A stretch of 57,210 bases of DNA. Origin: Verrucomicrobia bacterium UBA1211 (lineage in GTDB: Bacteria; Verrucomicrobiota; Kiritimatiellia; RFP12; UBA1067). How positions within the stretch are numbered: position 1 is the first letter of the stretch; each line of letters starts with the position of its first letter. The DNA lies in contig DBXN01000140.1 in the NCBI GenBank assembly GCA_002309585.1, forward strand, positions 23,780 through 80,989. The letters are read 5' to 3'. Below are positions 50,376 through 57,210 of the stretch, one piece after another. Both the position numbers and the translations under genes were made by a program. A model generated the notes under the pieces. It was not told the origin of the DNA and ran no database searches. It was given only the letters and a program-made list of their open reading frames with translations.

Positions 50376-51683
50376 ATGAGTGGTCCGGTGCATGAATTGG
50401 CAGAGAAGTTGAACGGGGTGTTGCAGGCGGATGGAAGCCCTCTTTTCCGTTTTCTTTCCGCGAAGGGACAGCGCGCGTTCTTCCCTTCCACGGGAATTTT
50501 GGGGCAGGGGGCGCAAGCCAAAGGGGCGGCGATTAACGCCACGATCGGAACTGCGTTCGAAGAGGACGGAACCCCTTTGTCGCTGGAGTGCGCGGAGCGG
50601 TTGACGGCCCTGCCTTCAACCGCCTTTCTCTATTCCCCGAGTTCGGGCGTGGCGGCGCTGCGGGATGTCTGGCGGGAGATGCTTTTCGAGAAGAACCCCT
50701 CGCTGAAGGGTAAACGGTTCAGCCATCCGGTTGTGACGCACGCATTGACGCACGGCCTTTTCGTGGCGGGCCATCTCTTCGTGGGGGAGGATGACGCGCT
50801 TATCCTGCCGAATCTCTATTGGGACAACTACGAGCTGCTTTTCTGCGAGGGCTACGGTGCCCGACTCGACCTCTTCCCGATGTTTACCGCCGCGGGCGCC
50901 TTCAACGCCGCCGCGATGGAAGCGAAACTGATGGAGTCCGGCGAGCGGAAGATCCTGCTGCTGAACTTCCCGAACAATCCGACGGGTTATACCGCCACCG
51001 AGTCGGATGCGGTGGCCATCACGGCCTCGATCCGCCGGGCGGCGGAGGCCGGCAAGAAGGTTGTCGTGATTCTGGATGACGCCTATTTCGGTCTGGTCTA
51101 CGAGGAGGGCGTCTGCAGGGAGTCGCTGTTTGTGCATCTGGCGGATCTCCATCCGAATGTCCTGGCGGTCAAGCTCGACGGCGCGACCAAAGAGGATTAC
51201 GTGTGGGGGGTCCGGGTCGGCTTCATCACTTTCGCCTCCCAAGGTGCGACGGATGAACAGTACAGGGCGCTGGAGGCGAAAGCTGCGGGAACGGTGCGCG
51301 GCACGGTCTCCAACTGCAGCAACATTGGCCAGCAGATGATGCTCAAGATTTACCGTGATCCCGACTACGTGACGCAGAAGAGAGAGAAGTACGCGATCCT
51401 GAACCGGCGGTACCAGACGATTAAGCGGGAACTCGCCGCCCATCCCGAGTATGCCGAGAGTTTCACGCGGATGCCCAGCAACTCCGGATATTTTATGTGC
51501 GTCAAGCCCATCGGGGTCGATGCGGAGTCGGTGCGCCGTTGCCTGATCGAGCGGTTCAGCACCGGTGTGATTGTGCTGAACGGGCTGATCCGATTGGCCT
51601 TCTCCTCGGTTCCGAACGCGGCTTTGCCGACGCTCTTCGCCAACATCGACGCGGCGGTGCGGTATCTCAAGGAGCGGGCGTGA
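50376..51683 (+). CDS. PLP-dependent aminotransferase (class I/II)
   Basis: Cytosolic fold-type I aminotransferase of 435 residues. The N-terminal ~60 residues include INATIGTAFEEDG, typical of a small group of 'aminotransferase class I/II' proteins with aspartate/tyrosine-like specificity. ILLLNFPNNPTGYT and VVVILDDAYFGLVYEEG hold the PLP Asn and Asp/Tyr, and the Schiff-base Lys lies in KLDGATKEDYVWG. GYFMCVKP and the late RLAFSS region with an Arg complete the site. The amino acid substrate is not clear. The stop overlaps the next start (TGATG), so the gene is coupled to a secreted beta-helix protein, an odd pair. Confidence 0.88.
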   Translation: MSGPVHELAEKLNGVLQADGSPLFRFLSAKGQRAFFPSTGILGQGAQAKGAAINATIGTAFEEDGTPLSLECAERLTALPSTAFLYSPSSGVAALRDVWREMLFEKNPSLKGKRFSHPVVTHALTHGLFVAGHLFVGEDDALILPNLYWDNYELLFCEGYGARLDLFPMFTAAGAFNAAAMEAKLMESGERKILLLNFPNNPTGYTATESDAVAITASIRRAAEAGKKVVVILDDAYFGLVYEEGVCRESLFVHLADLHPNVLAVKLDGATKEDYVWGVRVGFITFASQGATDEQYRALEAKAAGTVRGTVSNCSNIGQQMMLKIYRDPDYVTQKREKYAILNRRYQTIKRELAAHPEYAESFTRMPSNSGYFMCVKPIGVDAESVRRCLIERFSTGVIVLNGLIRLAFSSVPNAALPTLFANIDAAVRYLKERA

Positions 51684-53752
51684 TGCGCGGGGCGGGCGGA
51701 ATGGCCGCGCTGTTCGCGCTGGCGGTCTGCGCTTGGGCGGAACCCCGTCCCGATCTCGTCGCGCGGGTGGCCGACGGCGAACTGAAAGAGGCACGCGCCT
51801 CCTGGTGGGGTTTCGATGCCGAGGACGCGACCCGCGCGCTTCAGGCGGCGATTCGTTCGCGTGTCCCCAAACTGATCATCGACAAAATGCCGAGTCCGTG
51901 GGTCGTCACGCCGTTGGAGGGCGTAAGCGACCAGACGCTCTTTTTCGAGCCGGGTACGGAGATTCGGGCGAAACCGGGGTGTTTCAAGGGAACCGGCGAT
52001 ATCCTCTTCTCCCTCAAATGCGTGACGAATGTCACCCTCTCGGGATATGGGGCGGTTTTGCGGATGCGGCGGGATGATTACGACAAGCCGCCCTATACCC
52101 ATGCCGAGTGGCGCCATACCCTTGCGATCCGCAGTTGCCGAAACATCAAGGTTTACGGTTTGACGTTGGCCGAGAGCGGCGGCGACGGCATCTATCTGGG
52201 CTCGGTCTCCGACAAATGGCCGAATACGGATGTCCATATCAAGGATGTCCTGTGCGATAAGAACTATCGTCAGGGAATCAGCGTGATCTCGGCCGACGGG
52301 CTTCTGATTGAGAATACTGTCATGCGCGGAACGCGCGGAACGGCGCCGCAGGCCGGAATCGATTTCGAGCCGAACCGGAACGGTGAGCGGCTTTCCCGTT
52401 GCGTGATGCGCGATTGCGTCACGGAGAACAACGAGGGCGACGGGTATCAGTTTTACCTGCCGAATCTGGTTCGTGATTCCGCGCCGCTGGACATCCGGCT
52501 GGAGCGGTGCCGTTCGACCGGCGACCGGAACGGATTCGATTTCACGACGGGGAATAGCGGTCCGCTCGCCGTGACGGGAAGTGTTACGGTCGCTGATTGC
52601 GTCTTCGAGCGTCCCCGGAATCAGGGGATCCGCATCACCGGCAAATCGGTCGAGGGACCTTCGATGCGGTTTGAACGTTGCCAGGTTCTTGATGTGCCCG
52701 CCGATCAGCGTTTTACCGATGTATCCCTTGCCGCGCGGAAGAAGGACCGGTTACCGCCGGGCGGGATTGTATTTGACCGGCTGACGGTCCGGCAGAGCGA
52801 GGCGCGGCCGTGGATCGCCCTGTGTAACGCAGGCCGGACCGGTGGGACAGTTGAGGCGCTTTCGGGCAGCGTGACGATCCGGGCGGAGGGCCGCGAGGAG
52901 ACGGTGCGTCTGGACGAGGCGTGGCGCCAGAAGGCCTTTCCACCCCGTTTCTCTGTCCGTATCCCCGAGGTGAAACACGATCTGAAGGATGCGGTCATGG
53001 TCGATCCTGAACCCGGGGCGATGCGGAAACATTCGATCCTCAAGATCCGGAACAACGCGCGTTATCTCTTCTTTGCGGAGAAAGGGCGCACCGTCCATTT
53101 CCTTGCCCGCCAGTTTCAGGTCGGGAAGTATCCGTTGTCGAAAAAGCCGATGTGGGTGGTGAGGCGCGATTGGAGCAAGACCGATTGGCGGTGTGGATTG
53201 ATGCCGTCCCGGAAGCCGACCGATAAACCGGATGGCGGTGTCACGTGGCTGGAGCAACTGCCGCTTCCCGGTTTTGAGTTGACGGAGGTTTCGGTTGTGG
53301 TTCCCGAACGCGGCTTCTATGCGCTGGAGGTGGATGTCGGGGCGAACGGTTTCGCGTTGGCGGCGGCCGACGTCCCGGTCGCGATCATGCTGGATGAGGG
53401 CGGGCAGGATCTCGTCTATACCCAGGGCGCGTTTTATCTCCCGGTGCCGAAGGGGACCGGGAAATTCGCGGTGGCGGTGTCGGGTGCGGATGATGTCGAG
53501 ACCGTCCAGGTGAAGCTATTTGATCCGGACGGAACGTTGGTTTGGCATCGGGACCCGGTGGGGGATTGGGAACGCTATGAGGCGCTGCATGACGAGGGGC
53601 TTGAGGGCGGTCTCTGGAAAGGCGAGCTGCTGCGTCCTTCCAAGGGCGTCCTGGAGGATTGCCGGATCGAGTTGTTCGGTCTCCCGCCCTATCTCTTCCT
53701 GACCGACAGCCGGTATTGGAGTTGGGGAATGGGGAGCGGGGAAGGGGAGTGA
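51683..53752 (+). CDS. Secreted right-handed beta-helix protein
   Basis: Exported 689-residue protein with a Sec signal ending at AWA-EPRPD. Residues ~120-400 are parallel beta-helix coils, seen as recurring short strands ending in N/G (NVTLSGYGAVLRM, NIKVYGLTLAESGGDGIYL, GLLIENTVMRG, VTVADCVFERPRNQGIRI), as in pectate lyase-like and GH28/GH120-type enzymes. The C-terminal ~250 residues are two beta-sandwich-like regions. No catalytic residue can be named. The ATG at 51683 lies in a TGATG overlap with GGAG upstream. The last residues WSWGMGSGEGE are encoded by GGGGAAT-type repeat words. Confidence 0.72.
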   Translation: MRGAGGMAALFALAVCAWAEPRPDLVARVADGELKEARASWWGFDAEDATRALQAAIRSRVPKLIIDKMPSPWVVTPLEGVSDQTLFFEPGTEIRAKPGCFKGTGDILFSLKCVTNVTLSGYGAVLRMRRDDYDKPPYTHAEWRHTLAIRSCRNIKVYGLTLAESGGDGIYLGSVSDKWPNTDVHIKDVLCDKNYRQGISVISADGLLIENTVMRGTRGTAPQAGIDFEPNRNGERLSRCVMRDCVTENNEGDGYQFYLPNLVRDSAPLDIRLERCRSTGDRNGFDFTTGNSGPLAVTGSVTVADCVFERPRNQGIRITGKSVEGPSMRFERCQVLDVPADQRFTDVSLAARKKDRLPPGGIVFDRLTVRQSEARPWIALCNAGRTGGTVEALSGSVTIRAEGREETVRLDEAWRQKAFPPRFSVRIPEVKHDLKDAVMVDPEPGAMRKHSILKIRNNARYLFFAEKGRTVHFLARQFQVGKYPLSKKPMWVVRRDWSKTDWRCGLMPSRKPTDKPDGGVTWLEQLPLPGFELTEVSVVVPERGFYALEVDVGANGFALAAADVPVAIMLDEGGQDLVYTQGAFYLPVPKGTGKFAVAVSGADDVETVQVKLFDPDGTLVWHRDPVGDWERYEALHDEGLEGGLWKGELLRPSKGVLEDCRIELFGLPPYLFLTDSRYWSWGMGSGEGE

Positions 53753-53757
53753 CGGGA
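53716..53757. repeat. 7-base word array extending into a gene's 3' end
   Basis: TTGGAGT / TGGGGAA / TGGGGAG / CGGGGAA / GGGGAGT / GACGGGA. The first four units are wholly coding for the beta-helix protein and the fifth holds part of its TGA stop; ispG begins at 53760. Confidence 0.75.
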
Positions 53758-53759
53758 CG

Positions 53760-54842
53760 ATGAGTTGCCCGAGAGAGCGGACACGGCGGATCCAAGTGGG
53801 GAATCTGGCGATCGGCGGCGGGGCGCCGGTGAGTGTCCAGACGATGGCGAACGCCGATCCGCATGATGCGGTGGCGCTTTTGGACCAGATCCGTGAAGCG
53901 GCGGATGCCGGATGCGATCTGGTCCGCCTGACGGTGCCCGACCCTGAGGCGGCGGTCGTCTTCGGGAAGGTCCGCGAGGCCTCCCCGCTCCCGCTTGTTG
54001 CGGATATCCATTTTGATTACCGGTTGGCGTTGGCCGCGTTGGATGCGGGTGCGGACGGGCTTCGGATCAACCCCGGTAATATCGGCGGGCCGGATAAGGT
54101 TCAGGCGGTGGTCGAGGCCGCGCGCAAACGGAACAATGTCCCGATCCGGATCGGGGTCAACGGCGGATCGCTTGAGAAAGAGGTTTTGGCGAAGTACGGC
54201 TCCGCTACGCCGGAGGCGCTGGTCGAGAGCGCGATGCGCCATGTCGCGCTGCTGGAGGCGGCGGAGTATCACGAGATTAAAATCTCTGTCAAGGCATCCG
54301 ATGTGCCGCGTACCCTGGCGGCCTATCGGCTGCTTTCAGCGCGGACCCGCTATCCGCTGCATCTGGGCGTGACGGAGGCGGGCACCTTCCTGCCGGGTAC
54401 GGTCCGTTCCTGTGTCGCGCTCGGCGCGCTGTTGCTGGAGGGAATCGGCGACACGATCCGCGTGTCGCTGACCGACCGTCCGGTGGAGGAGGTTCGGGTG
54501 GGGGTTGAGCTGTTGCGGAGTGTGGGATTGCGTGCGCCGGGCGCGTCGGTCACCTCCTGTCCGACCTGCGGACGGACGCAGGTCGATGTCGTCGGGATGG
54601 CGAAGGCGGTCGAGGCCCGGCTGGATCGTTTCTACCGCGCGCATCCCGATGCGCCGCGTCCCCATGTCGCAGTGATGGGGTGTGTGGTGAACGGACCCGG
54701 AGAGGCCAAAGGCGCGGACATCGCCGTCGCCGGTGGTAAGGGATGTTATGCGCTGTTCGTGAAGGGTGTGTTTGTCAAGACGTTGCCGGAGCATGAGACT
54801 TTGGCCGAGATCGAACGGCAGGTAGAGGAATATGAAGGTTAA
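53760..54842 (+). CDS. ispG: 4-hydroxy-3-methylbut-2-enyl diphosphate synthase
   Basis: Iron-sulfur enzyme that makes HMBPP from MEcPP in the non-mevalonate isoprenoid pathway. The 360-residue bacterial-type product has the TIM barrel (PVSVQTMANADPHD, LRINPGNIGG, VPIRIGVNGGSLE) and the C-terminal 4Fe-4S domain with cysteines in SCPTCGRTQ and AVMGCVVNGPGEAKGADI. It begins seven bases after the beta-helix gene. The stop codon TAA (54840-54842) is formed by the first AAGGTTAAA word of the array that follows. Confidence 0.96.
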   Translation: MSCPRERTRRIQVGNLAIGGGAPVSVQTMANADPHDAVALLDQIREAADAGCDLVRLTVPDPEAAVVFGKVREASPLPLVADIHFDYRLALAALDAGADGLRINPGNIGGPDKVQAVVEAARKRNNVPIRIGVNGGSLEKEVLAKYGSATPEALVESAMRHVALLEAAEYHEIKISVKASDVPRTLAAYRLLSARTRYPLHLGVTEAGTFLPGTVRSCVALGALLLEGIGDTIRVSLTDRPVEEVRVGVELLRSVGLRAPGASVTSCPTCGRTQVDVVGMAKAVEARLDRFYRAHPDAPRPHVAVMGCVVNGPGEAKGADIAVAGGKGCYALFVKGVFVKTLPEHETLAEIERQVEEYEG

Positions 54843-54893
54843 AAGATTAAAGGGTTAAAAGGTTAAAGAGGGGAACGGGGAATGGGGAACGGA
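54835..54893. repeat. 8- then 7-base word array after ispG
   Basis: aaaagatt, aaagggtt, aaaaggtt (8 bases each from 54841), one 9-base unit, then aacgggg, aatgggg, aacgg. Composition and order are almost the same as the array after hisB and the start of the array after the DUF4159 gene. Confidence 0.8.
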
Positions 54894-54946
54894 TGTCGCG
54901 GATCTTTTCCTGACGGGACGGACGTGAGTTGACAGAGGAGGAGATG

Positions 54947-55525
54947 ATGAAGGATGCGTTGAAGTCGTATGCGGAGGCGCTGGCGGAGGCACTGGCGGCG
55001 AGTGATTGGGCGGCGTTGGAGCGGATCGGCGCGGTCTTGCTTGACGCGAAACAACAGGGGCGGACGGTCTACCTCTTCGGGAACGGCGGCAGTTCGGCGA
55101 CGGCCTCGCATGTGACCAACGACCTGCTGAAGGGGTGCCGTGTCGATGGACGGGTTGGGTTCAAGGCCTTCTGCCTGAGCGATTCCAGTACGCTGATGAC
55201 CTGTCTGGCGAACGATTTCGCGTATGAGGATGTCTATTCGATTCTGCTCCAGACCTACGCGCAGCCCGGCGATGTCGCCATCGCCTTCTCCGGCAGCGGT
55301 AACTCGCCGAATGTGGTGAAGGGTTTGATGACGGCCAGGGAGATGGGGTTGGTGACGGTCGGTCTTGGGGGACGTGACGGTGGGAGGATGAAGAGTTATT
55401 GCGACCACCTGCTGATCGCGCCTACGCAGTCGATGGAGATGCTGGAGGATCTGCATCTAATCTATTTCCACAATCTGGTTTGCGCGATGCGTGTCCGGCT
55501 TGGCGGGGGGAGCTGCGGATGCTGA
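54947..55525 (+). CDS. SIS-domain sugar isomerase, GmhA-like
   Basis: Cytosolic SIS-fold protein of 192 residues, most like sedoheptulose-7-phosphate isomerase (GmhA/DiaA group), which starts heptose synthesis for LPS. Family blocks are YLFGNGGSSATASHVTNDL (phosphate loop), AIAFSGSGNSPNVVKGL and a C-terminal QSMEMLEDLHLIYFHNL with the metal/base residues. AGGAGG lies five bases before the ATG at 54947; an ATG at 54944 and a TTG at 54929 are alternatives. It overlaps the ROK kinase gene by seven bases, so the two probably act on the same sugar. Confidence 0.85.
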   Translation: MKDALKSYAEALAEALAASDWAALERIGAVLLDAKQQGRTVYLFGNGGSSATASHVTNDLLKGCRVDGRVGFKAFCLSDSSTLMTCLANDFAYEDVYSILLQTYAQPGDVAIAFSGSGNSPNVVKGLMTAREMGLVTVGLGGRDGGRMKSYCDHLLIAPTQSMEMLEDLHLIYFHNLVCAMRVRLGGGSCGC

Positions 55526-56415
55526 CGGGTGCCATCGATGGGGGCGGAACGAAGATCCTGACCGGCGTGGTGGCCGATGACGGTACCGTTGTGGCACGGC
55601 GGGAGGAGTTGGTGGTCTCCCGCGCGATCCCGGATTATTTCGCGCGGTGCGCGGCGATGTTGAAGGCGTGCGTGGCGGAGGCGGGTACCACGTTGGAGGC
55701 GTTGCGGGGTGTCGGGATGAGCGTGCCGGGCATGACCGATGGCCGCCAGGTGTTTGGGTCGCCCTCTGCCGGCTGGGGGGCGTTCTCGGCACTCGAACAA
55801 CTTCAGCCCCTGTTGGGTCTTCCCGCCGAGCGGATCCGTTTCGAGAACGATATTAACGCTTGCGCGCTGGCGGAACTTCGGCTGGGCGGAGGCGGCGATG
55901 ATTTTGTTTGGCTGACGGTGAGTACTGGGAATGGCGGGGCTGTGGTGGCGAACGGATTGCTGGTTCGGGGCCACCGTTTCTGCGCGGGGGAATTGGGTCA
56001 TCTCAAAGTCGAGTTTGACCATCCGTATCGATGCGGATGCGGCGCGATGGGCTGTCTGGAGGCGCATGCGTCGGGTCCGGCCATCGCGCGAATGGCGCAT
56101 GAGGCCGGTTTGTCGGTTGATGCGGCGGGATGCGCGGCGTTGGTCCGCGAGGGAAACGTCACGGCACGGCGGATCTACGATCGGGCAGGGCTCTATCTGG
56201 GGCGCGCGTTGGCGCAGGTTGCGAATGCGCTGAATATCGAGAAGGCCTATCTGGGGGGCGGCGTGTCGCGGTCGATCGATCTGCTGATGCCCGCGCTGAG
56301 GACGGAGTTTGACCGGTTGGTTCTGCCTCAATGCCGGGATGTGACGATTGAACGGACCCGGCTCGGGTGTGACGCATCGCTGCTGGGCGCGGCGAGCCTG
56401 TTCGGAAACGCATGA
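55519..56415 (+). CDS. ROK family sugar kinase
   Basis: Cytosolic ATP-dependent sugar kinase of 298 residues. IDGGGTKILTGVV is the ATP phosphate loop (residues 6-18), VGMSVPGMTDG and ENDINACALAE hold the sugar-binding and catalytic Asp, VSTGNGGAVV is the second ATP loop, and GELGHLKVEFDHPYRCGCGAMGCLEAHASG contains the ROK zinc site (Cys-Gly-Cys-Gly...Cys). No helix-turn-helix is present, so this is a kinase rather than a repressor. It overlaps the GmhA-like gene by seven bases. Glucose, N-acetylglucosamine or a heptose are possible substrates. Confidence 0.88.
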   Translation: MLTGAIDGGGTKILTGVVADDGTVVARREELVVSRAIPDYFARCAAMLKACVAEAGTTLEALRGVGMSVPGMTDGRQVFGSPSAGWGAFSALEQLQPLLGLPAERIRFENDINACALAELRLGGGGDDFVWLTVSTGNGGAVVANGLLVRGHRFCAGELGHLKVEFDHPYRCGCGAMGCLEAHASGPAIARMAHEAGLSVDAAGCAALVREGNVTARRIYDRAGLYLGRALAQVANALNIEKAYLGGGVSRSIDLLMPALRTEFDRLVLPQCRDVTIERTRLGCDASLLGAASLFGNA

Positions 56416-56425
56416 GGATTGAGCG

Positions 56426-57210
56426 ATGATGAAACGATGGTGCGCGGGCGCGATCCTTGGGGTCGCATTGGTGGTGGCGTTGGCGTGGCGTTTGCCGAAA
56501 CTGGACGCGCGGCCGATGCATGGCGACGAGGCGAACCAGGCGGTCCGGACCGGACAGTTGATGGAGGGTGGGGGGTATCAGTACGATCCGACCGATCATC
56601 ATGGCCCGATCCTCTATTTCGCCGCGCTGCCCTTCTGCCGGGCGACGGCGAAGACCTTCGCGGAGACGACCGAATGGAACTTTCGGCTGGTTCCCGTCAC
56701 CTTCAGTCTGCTGACGCTTGTGCTGATGGCGCTGTTGGCGGGGAAACGGGAGGGGGAGAATCTCTATCTCAACAACGGCGGATTGCTGGCGGCATTGCTC
56801 TTGACCGCCTGTTCTCCGGCGATGGTCTACTATAACCGCTTTTTCATCCAGGAGTCGCAGTTGGTCGCCTTTCTGACGGGACTCTTTTTGTGCGGCTGCC
56901 GCTGTTCGGAGAGCGTGTCACCCCGCGCCCGTGTCGCCTGGGCGGTGGGGGGCGGCGTCTTCGCCGGACTGGCGATCGCCTCCAAGGAGACGGTGGTGCT
57001 TTCGTTTGCGGCGGCGGGTATCGCCGCATGGGCGGTCTTCGGCGTGAAACGGACGCTGACGGCGCTCTCGTGGCGCGAATGGGGATTCGCCGTTTTGGGC
57101 GCGGTGGCGGTGATCGTTCTCGCCTTCACCTCTGGCTTCACCCACATGCGCGGACTCTATGACGCGCTCTTCTCCACCGTTTCCGCCTATCTCCACCGGG
57201 CGACGGCGGT
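56426..57210 (+). CDS. GT39/Agl23-like membrane glycosyltransferase, 5' part
   Basis: Partial gene cut by the window's right edge; 261 codons are visible. The N-terminal membrane helix is followed by ARPMHGDEANQAVRTGQ and YQYDPTDHHGPILYF, which match the first periplasmic loop of dolichyl-phosphate-mannose-type glycosyltransferases (Asp-Glu catalytic pair) and specifically the TIGR03663/Agl23-like group. At least five membrane segments follow. It starts 10 bases after the ROK kinase gene and probably belongs to the same operon, using a lipid-linked sugar to modify surface polymers or proteins. Confidence 0.75.
   Translation, partial: MMKRWCAGAILGVALVVALAWRLPKLDARPMHGDEANQAVRTGQLMEGGGYQYDPTDHHGPILYFAALPFCRATAKTFAETTEWNFRLVPVTFSLLTLVLMALLAGKREGENLYLNNGGLLAALLLTACSPAMVYYNRFFIQESQLVAFLTGLFLCGCRCSESVSPRARVAWAVGGGVFAGLAIASKETVVLSFAAAGIAAWAVFGVKRTLTALSWREWGFAVLGAVAVIVLAFTSGFTHMRGLYDALFSTVSAYLHRATA

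Overview
The window is a GC-rich bacterial chromosomal segment carrying 41 protein genes (the last one cut by the right edge). I see no rRNA, no tRNA, no CRISPR array, no transposase and no phage gene. The mix (secreted glycoside hydrolases with Tat or Sec signals, a right-handed beta-helix enzyme fused to a sialate O-acetylesterase, DUF4159, an aryl-polyene-like cluster, no SusC/SusD) fits a member of the PVC superphylum, most likely a Kiritimatiellota/Lentisphaerota-type anaerobe living on host or plant glycans. That placement is inference from gene content; no marker gene was compared.

Layout. 1-12.2 kb is mostly housekeeping: tatA/B-like and tatC, hisB, an RsmC-like rRNA methyltransferase, a minus-strand AsmA-like giant followed by a PAS histidine kinase, then argG, a dihydroorotate-dehydrogenase-like gene, a TatD-family nuclease and a minus-strand ArsB/NhaD-type transporter. 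12.4-28.9 kb is a carbohydrate block: CE15-like esterase (Tat), a membrane protein, metallo-beta-lactamase-fold hydrolase (Tat), GH20, metallophosphoesterase (Tat), a TIM-barrel glycosidase-like protein, GH78, a GH89-like enzyme and a large thioredoxin-fold protein. 29-31.7 kb is nadB-queA. 31.9-38.8 kb holds an SGNH hydrolase, a GH2 beta-galactosidase with an F5/8C module, tsaC and a SASA-GH110 fusion. 39-46.5 kb is a compact aryl-polyene-like operon of seven overlapping or closely packed genes with two gene fusions. 46.6-50 kb has a DUF4159 protein and two small unknowns. 50.4-57.2 kb has an aminotransferase coupled to a beta-helix protein, ispG, a GmhA-like isomerase, a ROK kinase and a truncated Agl23/GT39-like membrane protein.

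How it may work together. The Tat translocase at the left edge can export the three twin-arginine proteins found nearby. GH20, GH89-like, GH2, GH110 and SASA activities together would strip O-acetyl, alpha-galactose, beta-galactose and (alpha/beta) GlcNAc groups, which reads as mucin-type host glycan use; CE15-like and GH78 enzymes add plant or rhamnose-containing substrates. The 39-46.5 kb operon would build and export a polyene-type lipid to the outer membrane.

The most unusual signal is not a gene. At least sixteen gene junctions are filled by degenerate tandem arrays of 7- or 8-base words in several sequence families. Arrays start at, or supply, the stop codon of the upstream gene, often run to the ribosome-binding site of the next gene, keep one 7- or 8-base register even while the word changes, and in at least two places extend into coding sequence.
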